A stretch of DNA of 28,533 nucleotides from TCS-49 sp964442515 (GTDB lineage Bacteria; Campylobacterota; Campylobacteria; Campylobacterales; Sulfurovaceae): positions 1-28,533 of the forward strand of contig CAYUAC010000011.1 in the NCBI GenBank assembly GCA_964442515.1, written 5' to 3'. The notes beneath the pieces are model-generated. The model saw nothing but the letters and a program-made list of their open reading frames with translations. It did no database searches and was not told the origin of the DNA. Shown here piece after piece: positions 6,887 through 14,555 of the stretch. Made by a program: the position numbers and the translations under genes. Position 1 is the stretch's first letter. Every line of letters starts with the position of its first letter.

Positions 6887-8806
6887 TCAGTATTCGCCTT
6901 TATAATTGGCACTTAGCAGGTAGTGTACGTCCAGTTCGTGCAGGGAAGTGACCATCTTGGGATCATCGACGTATGCGATGATCGTTTTGGCCCCGGCTTC
7001 GCTGATCATAAACTGCAGGGCTTTGACCCTGCTTTTCTCCTCAAAATAGAGTTTTTCCACGTAATCCTGATCGACAATAATAAAGCGGGGCTTGATGCGC
7101 TGCAGGTAGGTCAGTTTCTCCTGTGCCAGCGTAAAGCCGCTGATGGCGATATAATGCCCGAAGCGATACACCAGTTTGGCAAACTGGATCATCTTTTCGA
7201 TCTCCTGGTGTGCCACGTCGTCTTTTATGGTAAAGCAGATTTTGATATTTGGGTTTTGGCGGAGTTCTTCGAGTTTATTGCCCAGCCAGCGTATATGGTC
7301 CAGACTGCCGATAAAATCACTTGAAATGGTTACCATCGCGGTGATTTTATGGTTGATCATGCGGTATCTGCTGCATATTTTATCCAAAACCTTTTTATTG
7401 TAATCGGCCACAAGTCCCTTTTCATACAAAATAGAGAAAAACTCCCGCTTGGAATAACTGTTTTCCTCCCGGTCGACGATATAAACAAGGACTTTCAGGA
7501 AACTTTTTTTATCCTCTTTGAGATCCTGGATGGGGCGCAGTTCGATATTGAAGCCGTCATTGTTAAAAGCGTATTCAATGAGATTGATACGTTCCTCTTT
7601 TGACAACGCCTTGTGGCCGTGGCCGGTAACGGCGATCTTTTTGTTATCGGTTTTGATCATGGCTTCATTGAGCGCGGTATCCAGTCTGGAAAGCAGGCTT
7701 TTGGTGCTTTCGCCCTTTTCGTATTCACTCATTGAGACCGCAATAGACGTTTGCATATCTTTAAACTTGTTTTGCAGTTTTTCTTCAAGCTGGTTGTACT
7801 GCTTGTCGATATGCTGTTTGATCTGGCTCAGGCTGTGTTCGGTGAAGAGGTAGGCGAAGGTATCCGGTTTGATGCGCGCCAGTATCGTGTAACCAAGGTC
7901 AAAATCTTGCAATTGCGCCGAAAATGTCTGCAGCGCGTCATTGATCTGGTTGTAACTGTGGGCTTTGTTGAGCTGATCGTAATTTGTGATTTTTATAAAT
8001 ACGACGACGCCGCTTTCGTGGGATGTTTTGTTTTCCAGTTCGGTAGACAGATGCATCATAAAGTAGCTTCGGTTATGCAGTCCCGTTTGACTGTCGTTGT
8101 AAATAAGCTCGTAATAGCGGTTGAGCATTTCGGTATCTTTTTTAAATTTGGATTTAAGATTGATCACGCTTTCATTGAGCATCACCACCAACTCCCGCAA
8201 ATCCTGGGTTCTTGGATATTCGCGGTTTTCTATAAACTTGCCCTCTTTCAAATGAAATATCTGTTTTCGCAACGCCTGCAGGGGCTGCAGGAGTGATTTG
8301 AAAAGAAGTGCCGTTAGTATCACGGTCACGATATATGTGAGGGCAAAATAGATCAGAAGCGTATAAAACTCCTTCATGATTTTTTGTTGCATCACCCTCT
8401 TATCCGGCGTTATCGCCGCGGCAAGGTTTTTATCACCGCTTCCTTTGAAATTGACCGTCACGGGGGTTGACGTAAATCCGGCCACTGTTTGTGAAAGTAT
8501 ACCGGGACTTTGGGAGTTAGAGGAGATATCTTTATCATACAGGGTGTTTCCCACAAAGTCTTCTATATGCACATGTGCAAAACGGTTGCCGCTGAAGACC
8601 GCATCAGCTGCTATTTCAAGATTCTTGGCGGCAAAATCTTTGTGGGCTAGCATCGTTTCAAGCTGGGCGGTTGCCCGCTTTGCTTCCTGCTTTGCCGCGG
8701 TAAGCGTATCTTGCTTTAAATGGGAAAATGAAAAGAAAAACAGTGTCGTTAAAAGCAGAAGAAAGAGAACGGAAAGCGAAAAAAGGGATTTTGTGTATAA
8801 ACTCAT
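6887..8806 (-). CDS. LapD-like c-di-GMP receptor with degenerate GGDEF and EAL domains
   Basis: A 639-residue membrane protein. TM1 spans about 7-27, a periplasmic domain of the LapD/MoxY type about 28-146, TM2 148-169, a HAMP-like segment 170-225, then a GGDEF fold (230-395) and an EAL fold (405-639). The GGDEF motif position reads IKPDT (312-316) and the EAL triplet reads KVL (438-440); the usual DDFG metal ligands are replaced by ISGF. It should therefore lack cyclase and phosphodiesterase activity and act as an inside-out c-di-GMP sensor. As I recall, Pseudomonas LapD also has KVL at this point. LapD controls the periplasmic protease LapG, which cuts large adhesins, but no lapG or adhesin is in the window. 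The ATG at 8804-8806 is followed directly by TM1. It is flanked by unrelated genes. Confidence 0.75.
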   Translation of the reverse strand: MSLYTKSLFSLSVLFLLLLTTLFFFSFSHLKQDTLTAAKQEAKRATAQLETMLAHKDFAAKNLEIAADAVFSGNRFAHVHIEDFVGNTLYDKDISSNSQSPGILSQTVAGFTSTPVTVNFKGSGDKNLAAAITPDKRVMQQKIMKEFYTLLIYFALTYIVTVILTALLFKSLLQPLQALRKQIFHLKEGKFIENREYPRTQDLRELVVMLNESVINLKSKFKKDTEMLNRYYELIYNDSQTGLHNRSYFMMHLSTELENKTSHESGVVVFIKITNYDQLNKAHSYNQINDALQTFSAQLQDFDLGYTILARIKPDTFAYLFTEHSLSQIKQHIDKQYNQLEEKLQNKFKDMQTSIAVSMSEYEKGESTKSLLSRLDTALNEAMIKTDNKKIAVTGHGHKALSKEERINLIEYAFNNDGFNIELRPIQDLKEDKKSFLKVLVYIVDREENSYSKREFFSILYEKGLVADYNKKVLDKICSRYRMINHKITAMVTISSDFIGSLDHIRWLGNKLEELRQNPNIKICFTIKDDVAHQEIEKMIQFAKLVYRFGHYIAISGFTLAQEKLTYLQRIKPRFIIVDQDYVEKLYFEEKSRVKALQFMISEAGAKTIIAYVDDPKMVTSLHELDVHYLLSANYKGEY

Positions 8807-8921
8807 AAGGCAATCCTTAAATAAAATTCATGCCTCTATTATACTGTGATTTTATTAAGTCGTGATAAAATTACAAAAGATTTGTAATATATCAAGTTCA
8901 GTATTGTTTCAAAAAGTAAAG

Positions 8922-8944
8922 TTTCGGGGCACAATGCCCCGAAA
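8922..8944 (-). terminator. Rho-independent terminator of acs
   Basis: A 10-bp perfect stem (TTTCGGGGCA / TGCCCCGAAA) with a 3-nt loop, 8 bp beyond the acs stop. On the minus strand the stem is followed by CTTTACTTTTTG, a broken U-tract. Confidence 0.75.
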
Positions 8945-8952
8945 AACGGCAT

Positions 8953-10914
8953 TTATGTCTCCATGATCTTTGCGATCTTGTCGACAATGGAGGGATCTTC
9001 CAGTGTTGAAGTGTCCTGGGCTACCTCTTCGCCTTTGGCAAGACTTCTGAGGATTCTTCTCATGATCTTACCGCTTCTTGTTTTGGGCAAGCCCGGTACA
9101 AACGCGATATCGTCGCATTTTGCGATCGCGCCGATCTCTTCGATGATCAGGGCGTTGATCTCCTTGGTCAGTTCCAGCTCATCTGCCACGCCGTCTTTTT
9201 CCTCAACGGGTACGGATTTGAGCACGACGTAGGCAAAGATACCTTCGCCTTTAATCTTATGGGGTTTGCCAACAACCGCGACTTCTGCCACATGGTCGTG
9301 GTTTTTGATCGCTGCTTCAACTTCGGCCGTGCCCATTCTGTGACCGCTTACGTTGATAACGTCATCGGTTCTGCCCGTGATGGTGATATAGCCGTCTTCA
9401 TCGATCATCGCGCCGTCGCCGCTGAAGTATACAGCCTTGCCGTCTTTTTTACAATCGCCGAAATACGATTTTTTAAACCGTTCTTCATCGCCCCAGATGG
9501 TGCGGATCATGGAAGGCCAGGGTTTTGTAATGCACAGGAAACCTTTTTTGCCCACCTCAGTGGGTGTGCCGTCTTCTTCGATCACTTCGGCTTTGATACC
9601 CGGAAGCGGGAAGGTCGCGCATGCGGGCTTGATCGGTGTTGCCGCAGGCAGCGGCGTAATCATATGGCCGCCCGTTTCAGTCTGCCACCAGGTATCCACG
9701 ATCGAACACTGACCGGTGCCCACTTCGTTGTAGTACCAGCTCCATGCTTCAGGATCGATGGGTTCACCCACGGTACCAAGGATTCTCAGCGAACTCAGAT
9801 CGTATTTCGCAGGCTCATCCGGCCCTGTTTTGTGCAGCATACGGATTGCCGTGGGCGCGGTATAGAACTGGTTGATCTTGTATTCTTCGACCATTCTCCA
9901 GCATCTGCCCGCATCTGGGTAGGTCGGTACGCCTTCAAACATGATCGTTGTCGCACCCGCTGCCAGCGGACCGTATACGATGTAGGTATGCCCCGTGATC
10001 CAGCCGATGTCGGCTGTGCACCAGAAGGTGTCGTTTGGCTGGATGTCAAAGGTCCACTCCATTGTCATCTGCGCCCAGAGGATGTAGCCCGCGCTTGAAT
10101 GCTGTACCCCTTTTGGTTTGCCCGTGGAACCGCTGGTATAAAGCAAAAAGAGCGGATGCTCGCTGTCAACCGGTTCGGCGTCGCATCTGCTTGATTCGCC
10201 TTTGACCAGTTCGTGGTACGCGTAATCACGCCCGGCGACCCACTCGATATCTTCGCCGTTTCGCTCAACGACGCAAACTTTCTCAACGCATTCGCAACCC
10301 TCCGAAAGCGCTTTGTCCACGACGGGTTTGAGCATATAGGGTTTGCCTTTTCTGTATGCCCCGTCAGCGGTGACGACCAGTTTGGCTTCCGCGTCGATGA
10401 TTCTGTCACGAAGCGCGTCGGCGCTGAAGCCGCCAAAGACGATAGAGTGTATCGCGCCGATTCTGGCACACGCCAGCATAGCAACGGCCGCTTCGGGGAT
10501 CATGGGCATATAGATAACAACCCGGTCGCCTTTTTGTACGCCGAATCTGTTTTTGAACATATTGGCTGTTTTATTGACTTCATAATACAGTTCTCTGTAT
10601 GTCAGAACCTGCTGATCACCGTTATCGCCTTCAAAAATGATAGCGGCTTTGTTCTTTTTATCCTGTAAGTGTCTGTCCACACACTGATGGGCAACATTGA
10701 GTTTGCCGCCTTCAAACCATTTGTAAAAAGGGGCGTTGCTTTCGTCCAAAACGGTATCGTAATCTTCAAACCAGTCGATTCTGTCTTGGGCAAAGCAGCT
10801 CCATGTACCTTCGTAATCTTTTTCAAACTTTTCTACCAGATCTTGATATTCGCACATATTCTTAATAAGCGGTGCGTCAAACATTTCTTTTTGGGGGTAA
10901 TATATCTTGGACAT
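8953..10914 (-). CDS. acs: Acetyl-CoA synthetase (AMP-forming)
   Basis: A 653-residue cytoplasmic enzyme that activates acetate with ATP and CoA via acetyl-AMP. The length matches the family (E. coli 652). Visible motifs: the ATP-binding loop YTSGSTGKPKG (259-269), the WWQTETGG adenylate motif, YFSGDGA, and the C-terminal PKTRSGKIMRR with Lys616, the residue whose acetylation switches off Acs in other bacteria. The ATG is preceded by AAAAGGA. It has its own promoter, a dyad at the start site and a terminator, so it is probably monocistronic. It cooperates with ActP, encoded 6 kb away. Confidence 0.95.
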   Translation of the reverse strand: MSKIYYPQKEMFDAPLIKNMCEYQDLVEKFEKDYEGTWSCFAQDRIDWFEDYDTVLDESNAPFYKWFEGGKLNVAHQCVDRHLQDKKNKAAIIFEGDNGDQQVLTYRELYYEVNKTANMFKNRFGVQKGDRVVIYMPMIPEAAVAMLACARIGAIHSIVFGGFSADALRDRIIDAEAKLVVTADGAYRKGKPYMLKPVVDKALSEGCECVEKVCVVERNGEDIEWVAGRDYAYHELVKGESSRCDAEPVDSEHPLFLLYTSGSTGKPKGVQHSSAGYILWAQMTMEWTFDIQPNDTFWCTADIGWITGHTYIVYGPLAAGATTIMFEGVPTYPDAGRCWRMVEEYKINQFYTAPTAIRMLHKTGPDEPAKYDLSSLRILGTVGEPIDPEAWSWYYNEVGTGQCSIVDTWWQTETGGHMITPLPAATPIKPACATFPLPGIKAEVIEEDGTPTEVGKKGFLCITKPWPSMIRTIWGDEERFKKSYFGDCKKDGKAVYFSGDGAMIDEDGYITITGRTDDVINVSGHRMGTAEVEAAIKNHDHVAEVAVVGKPHKIKGEGIFAYVVLKSVPVEEKDGVADELELTKEINALIIEEIGAIAKCDDIAFVPGLPKTRSGKIMRRILRSLAKGEEVAQDTSTLEDPSIVDKIAKIMET

Positions 10915-10944
10915 AGCAGTTTCCTTTTCCTATTTGAGACTCGG

Positions 10945-10968
10945 TATTTCTTGTGACTTCAAGAAATA
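10945..10968 (-). promoter_or_regulatory. Dyad at the acs transcription start (probable operator)
   Basis: A perfect 9-bp inverted repeat, TATTTCTTG-N6-CAAGAAATA, sits directly downstream of the -10 box so that the expected start site falls inside it. This is a classic repressor position. The cognate regulator is unknown; I do not recognise the motif. Confidence 0.55.
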
Positions 10969-10972
10969 TATC

Positions 10973-11001
10973 AGTATAACTATATTTTTATAACATAGCA
11001 A
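10973..11001 (-). promoter_or_regulatory. Sigma-70-type promoter of acs
   Basis: On the minus strand TTGCTA (10996-11001) and TATACT (10973-10978) are separated by 17 bp. Transcription should start near 10966, about 50 bp before the start codon. Confidence 0.6.
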
Positions 11002-11160
11002 TAGTGTAGCATCTCTTTAAAAGTTGTGTATTTTTCTTACAACTTCATAGGAGGTGTGAATTTTAGTAACATACAGTACCGTTTGGGGCTGTAGAACTTA
11101 GAAATAACAATATTGTTTAAGAAAATTTTGAGCCAATATGTGTAGTTCCGGCTGTCCGGC

Positions 11161-11176
11161 CATCGGCGCGCCGATG
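11161..11176. promoter_or_regulatory. 16-bp perfect GC-rich palindrome
   Basis: CATCGGCGCGCCGATG is perfectly symmetrical and lies next to a second small dyad (CCGG-CTGT-CCGG, 11148-11159) in an otherwise AT-rich region. It could be an operator for a dimeric regulator or, in RNA, a hairpin with a CGCG loop. Confidence 0.4.
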
Positions 11177-11235
11177 TTCATAATACGTTAATGAAAAGTT
11201 TATAAATCATTAAATTTTTAAGCGTACAATTTCAC

Positions 11236-11249
11236 TGTCCCCCAAGCAA
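11236..11249 (+). repeat. 14-bp direct repeat, upstream copy
   Basis: TGTCCCCCAAGCAA occurs here in the leader and again at 11482-11495 inside the Spy-like gene, where it encodes the conserved SPKQ segment. The 7-mer ACAATTT also precedes both copies at different distances, suggesting an old local duplication. Confidence 0.5.
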
Positions 11250-11255
11250 TACCCT

Positions 11256-11280
11256 CCCGGTACCGTCTTCAGGTACCGGG
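11256..11280 (+). promoter_or_regulatory. Stable stem-loop in the 5' leader of the Spy-like gene
   Basis: CCCGGTACC, a 7-nt loop, GGTACCGGG: a perfect 9-bp GC-rich stem ending 15 bp before the AAGGAGG ribosome-binding site of the gene starting at 11310. It may influence translation or mRNA stability. No U-tract follows, so it is not a standard terminator. Confidence 0.5.
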
Positions 11281-11309
11281 CCCTAATTTACGGACAAGGA
11301 GGCCGATCC

Positions 11310-11648
11310 GTGTTTAAAAAAACAGCAATCACGACAGTGTGCGCCTTGTTATCAGCGGTCCGAGGCATCCATCCAAAGCAGTGGGACTATAGCTTAAAAG
11401 CGCACGCGGGCAAAGCGTCTGCGCGGTTTCGATCCGGTCAGACAAACGATACCCTGATACGACAATTTTTCCATCTTGACTTGTCCCCCAAGCAAAATGA
11501 ACAACTCCTTTTATTGCGGATCAAACCCAGGCAGCCGGCTCCCTCTCCCGCTGACGCTTTTAAGACTCACGGCTTTGAGAAAGACAGATATATCGATATA
11601 ATGCCCCAAAGAACAGATCCAACAAACCAAAGTCCGGTTGATCGATAA
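11310..11648 (+). CDS. Short Spy/CpxP-like periplasmic protein (possibly degenerate)
   Basis: A 112-residue protein starting with GTG, chosen because an ideal AAGGAGG lies 7 bp upstream. The N-terminus (MFKKTAITTVCALLSAV) resembles a signal peptide but the hydrophobic core is short and runs into Arg18. The middle has the family-like LDLSPKQNEQLLLLRI (56-71) and FEKDRYIDIM (89-98), as in small Spy/CpxP or periplasmic metal-sensor proteins. These normally continue with a second LTPEQ-type helix; here the chain ends soon after in a Pro/Asn-rich tail, so the protein looks C-terminally truncated. It lies 23 bp before a two-component system, the usual context of CpxP-like proteins that modulate the kinase. 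It could be a decaying gene. Confidence 0.5.
   Translation: MFKKTAITTVCALLSAVRGIHPKQWDYSLKAHAGKASARFRSGQTNDTLIRQFFHLDLSPKQNEQLLLLRIKPRQPAPSPADAFKTHGFEKDRYIDIMPQRTDPTNQSPVDR
11482..11495 (+). repeat. 14-bp direct repeat, copy inside the Spy-like gene
   Basis: Second exact copy of the 14-mer at 11236-11249; here it is coding. Confidence 0.5.
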
Positions 11649-11671
11649 CAGGCAGTGAAAGGATAGAAACG

Positions 11672-12361
11672 GTGATACGCGTAGCAATGGTCGAGGATGA
11701 CGTAGATTTAGCCAATCTGCTCACCGAATATTTACAACAGTTTTCGATCGAAGTTGACAGCTTTGAAGATCCTTTTATCGCTTTAAGCGCGATCGGTTTA
11801 AAAGAGTATGATCTGATCATACTCGATCTTTCACTGCCGGGCATGGACGGTCTTGAAGTTTGTAAAGAGCTGGTGGACAAATATGAAATCCCAATCATTA
11901 TATCATCGGCAAGAAGCGATATAGCCGATAAAGTCACCGCACTGCAACTGGGTGCGGATGACTATCTCCCAAAACCCTATGATCCCAGAGAACTTGAAGT
12001 GCGCATCAAAGCGCTGCTTCGAAGAACCAATAAGGGCAGTCCGCAGGACAGCGGCAAAGAAAGCGGCGGCGGCATCTTTGTGTATGACCCCAGAAAAAAG
12101 ATTATTACCAAAAACGGCAGCGAACTGCAGTTGACGGCGGCGGAGTTTGAACTTTTAAGCCTGCTCATCAGGAGAAAAGGATTTGTCGTCAGTCGCGAAG
12201 AGATTCTTAACGAATGCGAACTGCTGCACAGCGATGATGAAAAAAGCAGTTCCATCGCCGTTATCATCAGCCGAATCCGCTCCAAAATCGAAGCCAACAG
12301 CAAAAGACCCCAGTATCTGGTGACCGTCCGCGGCGTGGGATACAAGCTGAAAGAGGAATAA
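11672..12361 (+). CDS. OmpR-family response regulator (ArsR-type)
   Basis: A 229-residue regulator. The receiver domain (1-115) has the acidic pocket (Glu8, Asp9, Asp10), phospho-acceptor Asp52 in LDLSLPGMDG, Ser79 and Lys101 in LPKPYDP. Residues 125-229 form a winged helix-turn-helix ending in VRGVGYKLKEE, typical of OmpR/PhoB proteins. The start is GTG with AAAGGA upstream. The kinase gene begins at the base after the stop codon. It presumably controls genes for envelope or acid/metal stress, and its own operon is a likely target; the divergent acs gene is a further possibility, not shown. Confidence 0.88.
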   Translation: MIRVAMVEDDVDLANLLTEYLQQFSIEVDSFEDPFIALSAIGLKEYDLIILDLSLPGMDGLEVCKELVDKYEIPIIISSARSDIADKVTALQLGADDYLPKPYDPRELEVRIKALLRRTNKGSPQDSGKESGGGIFVYDPRKKIITKNGSELQLTAAEFELLSLLIRRKGFVVSREEILNECELLHSDDEKSSSIAVIISRIRSKIEANSKRPQYLVTVRGVGYKLKEE

Positions 12362-13615
12362 TTGCCCAAAACAAACTCTATTTTTTTTACGATCTCGCTT
12401 GTGTTTGCCATAGCGGGATTTTCTATTTTGATCAGTTTTTATTTTCTGCATCAAGCCAATACGATGCAGCATCAAAGCTTTTTGGAAAGAAAACACTTTG
12501 CCGTTTCGCGTATCCTCATCCGCGCCCACAACGAGGATATGATTTCCAAAGAGCTTTTATCCTCCCTGGATTCGCTTAATTACAAACTCAAAACCGATTT
12601 GCAGGAGATCGCGGATTTTTTGCAGGATGAGGATGTGGTGCTGCTGCATTCAAAAGATTTGCAAAACGGGCAAAGTGTCAATATCTACCAGATGCGAAAC
12701 CACCACTATATCCTGGTCAATTCCTCAGGCAGTCTGTATCTGCTCAAAGACAAAACCCCGGTCGTGTTTTTCAACCCCGCCATTATCATTATCTTTTTAG
12801 CCATCATGGCGGTATTTATCCTTATATACCTGACCACGGTGCGCAAACTCTATCCCATCAAAACGCTGAAAAACCATATTAAAAAGCTTGGCAACGAATC
12901 TTTTGATATCAAGTACAATATCAAAGGCAGCGATGAAATATCCGAACTGGCCCAGGAGTTTGCCAAGAGTTCCAAACGTTTGGAAAAACTCAAAGAATCG
13001 CGTAACATTTTTATACGCAATATCATGCATGAACTCAAAACGCCCATTATGAAAGGCAAGCTTTTAAATGAACTGCCAAAGACCGAAGACAATAATGAAA
13101 AAATGAAGGAAGTTTTTTACCGGCTGGAAAATTTAATCAACGAGTTTGCCAGTATCGAAGAAGTGATCGCCGCATCAGAAAGTATTACCATGAAAAGCTA
13201 TTCCATAGCCGACGTGATCGATAACGCAAAAGATATGCTGCTGTATGACGAAGACAGTGAGCGCATTGTCGTGCAAAACGCTTCTGCGTGCACCCAGAAC
13301 GTTACGCTTAATTTTAAGCTAGCCTCTATAGCGTTTAAAAACCTGCTTGATAATGCGATGAAATACGCGGAGGATAAAAAGGTCACGATCGTATGCCGCA
13401 AAGATGCGGTGAGCTTTCAAAACAGGGCCAAGCCTTTAAGCGAAGATTTGCAAACCTATTTTGAACCCTTTGTCAAAGACGCCAAGCAAAACAGTTCCAG
13501 TTTCGGCCTGGGACTGTATATCGTGAAAAAAATTCTGGAAGTACACGGATTTGATTTAGCCTATGCCCATGAAAAGGGATACAATATCTTTACGGTGCGT
13601 TTTACAGATCGCTGA
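12362..13615 (+). CDS. Sensor histidine kinase (ArsS-like)
   Basis: A 417-residue membrane kinase. TM1 about 9-29, a periplasmic sensor region about 30-137, TM2 138-160, HAMP 161-212, then the dimerisation and catalytic core. The H-box is FIRNIMHELKTPIMKGKLL with His223, the form seen in Campylobacterota ArsS kinases; the N-box is FKNLLDNAMKYA and the G-box FGLGLYIVKKIL. The start is TTG, immediately after the regulator's stop, which is the only start giving TM1. In Helicobacter ArsS responds to acid; the stimulus here is unknown. Its 3' end overlaps the convergent gene by 14 bp. Confidence 0.87.
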   Translation: MPKTNSIFFTISLVFAIAGFSILISFYFLHQANTMQHQSFLERKHFAVSRILIRAHNEDMISKELLSSLDSLNYKLKTDLQEIADFLQDEDVVLLHSKDLQNGQSVNIYQMRNHHYILVNSSGSLYLLKDKTPVVFFNPAIIIIFLAIMAVFILIYLTTVRKLYPIKTLKNHIKKLGNESFDIKYNIKGSDEISELAQEFAKSSKRLEKLKESRNIFIRNIMHELKTPIMKGKLLNELPKTEDNNEKMKEVFYRLENLINEFASIEEVIAASESITMKSYSIADVIDNAKDMLLYDEDSERIVVQNASACTQNVTLNFKLASIAFKNLLDNAMKYAEDKKVTIVCRKDAVSFQNRAKPLSEDLQTYFEPFVKDAKQNSSSFGLGLYIVKKILEVHGFDLAYAHEKGYNIFTVRFTDR

Positions 13616-14054
13616 AATCGATATCACTGCTGTCAAAGGAATCATTTTTGGTAAAAAACGCGGGTTCTTTACCGCCGGCGTGATCCAGCAGGTCGCAAAG
13701 CCGGTACAGCAGTTTGTGCGCATCTTTGTCCGTGGCCTTTAACAGCGTGGACGCCAGCTTTGGATTGTGCTTTTGATCAAGCAGCCTGGTATAGAGGTTT
13801 TTGATCGCAAAATGCGACTCTTCTAGGTCCGTATACTGGTAAAAAAGCAGAAAATACCCCTCTTCTAACTCCAGTACCGTGTCACTGGGGCGTGTCATTT
13901 TGTCCAGCATCCGTTTGTCAAGCGAAGAATCGGCCCGCAGTATGGCGACGCTGACGGGAACGTCGTATTTGATAAGCTGGTTGAGAAAATGGGGCAGGGT
14001 CTGCTGCGTGGTTTCACTCCAGGGTTTAATGCGTTGAAAACAGTGTTGGGCCAT
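13602..14054 (-). CDS. Small protein with a degenerate GGDEF-like core
   Basis: A 150-residue soluble protein with no signal or membrane segment. Residues 32-92 follow the pattern of a shortened GGDEF domain: a strand VPVSVAILRAD, then RPSDTVLELEEGYFLLFYQYTDLEE, where the R..D.v.r.GGDEF..l...t.le order is recognisable but GGDEF is replaced by LEEGYF. It cannot be an active cyclase. The C-terminal third is Asp/Ser-rich. The ribosome-binding site is weak. Its 3' end overlaps the kinase gene tail-to-tail. The family match is a visual judgement; it could be an unrelated protein. Confidence 0.55.
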   Translation of the reverse strand: MAQHCFQRIKPWSETTQQTLPHFLNQLIKYDVPVSVAILRADSSLDKRMLDKMTRPSDTVLELEEGYFLLFYQYTDLEESHFAIKNLYTRLLDQKHNPKLASTLLKATDKDAHKLLYRLCDLLDHAGGKEPAFFTKNDSFDSSDIDFSDL

Positions 14055-14173
14055 GGCGGTCTCGCTTTTTTCTTTTCATTGTACTAAAAAATGTCTGTTA
14101 AAGAAAACTTTGGTACCATATTTGCAAAGGCTTTGTCAAAAAGCTTTTTACTCCAACGAAAAAGGAAACGAAA

Positions 14174-14545
14174 ATGGCTCATGAAGGTTTTCACGAAGAT
14201 CCAAGTCAATTATCAAATTACGCAAAAGATTATCACAGAATCATAGAAAGCACGATGGAGGAACTCGAAGCGGTAGACTGGTACAACCAGCGGGCCGAGT
14301 GTGCCACCGACGAGGAAGCCAGACGTATCATGGAACACAACCGAGACGAAGAGATTGAACACGCCTGCATGGGGATTGAGTGGCTGCGCAAAAACTCGCC
14401 CGTGTGGGATGAGATGTTAAGAGAGTTTTTATTCAAAGACGGCGATATCGTCGGCAACGAAGAAGCCATGACCGGCGGTGAAAGCCAGGAAGCCCCCGCT
14501 GCAGGCAGCGGCGGCACGCTTAATATCGGAAAAAACAGCAGATAA
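14174..14545 (+). CDS. Encapsulated ferritin-like cargo protein (EncFtn)
   Basis: A 123-residue two-helix ferroxidase that assembles as a ring of dimers and oxidises Fe(II) inside an encapsulin shell. Active-site residues align with Rhodospirillum EncFtn: Glu30, Trp36, Tyr37, Glu60 and His63 (in LEAVDWYNQRA and RDEEIEHA). After the fold (to about 95) comes a flexible Gly/Ala/Glu linker and the C-terminal shell-targeting peptide GGTLNIGKNSR, a standard encapsulin cargo-loading sequence. The ATG has AAAGGAAACGAAA upstream, and the shell gene follows after 10 bp. It should store iron as ferric mineral and limit oxidative stress. Confidence 0.93.
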   Translation: MAHEGFHEDPSQLSNYAKDYHRIIESTMEELEAVDWYNQRAECATDEEARRIMEHNRDEEIEHACMGIEWLRKNSPVWDEMLREFLFKDGDIVGNEEAMTGGESQEAPAAGSGGTLNIGKNSR

Positions 14546-14555
14546 AGGATAGATA

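Larger units (their letters stand above)
10915..11309. other. 395-bp palindrome-rich intergenic region between acs and the Spy-like gene
   Basis: It separates two divergent transcription units and carries no convincing gene. In order it contains the acs ribosome-binding site, the dyad at 10945-10968, the acs promoter, an AT-rich stretch, a 12-bp palindrome AACAATATTGTT (11106-11117), a GC-rich patch with the 16-bp palindrome at 11161-11176, a possible -10 TACAAT (11225-11230), and the 9-bp stem-loop at 11256-11280 just before the next start. The density of dyads is high for this otherwise compact window, so more than one regulator or a small RNA is possible. Confidence 0.6.

Noticed and set aside
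9259..10098. 279-codon plus-strand ORF
   Set aside because: Antisense shadow of acs; the acs protein is full length with all motifs.
11056..11094. Possible 12-residue leader peptide starting GTG after GGAGG
   Set aside because: The purine run is too close to the GTG and the peptide has no regulatory codon pattern.
11106..11117. AACAATATTGTT palindrome
   Set aside because: Short and in AT-rich DNA, where such palindromes are frequent; no promoter alignment supports it as an operator by itself.
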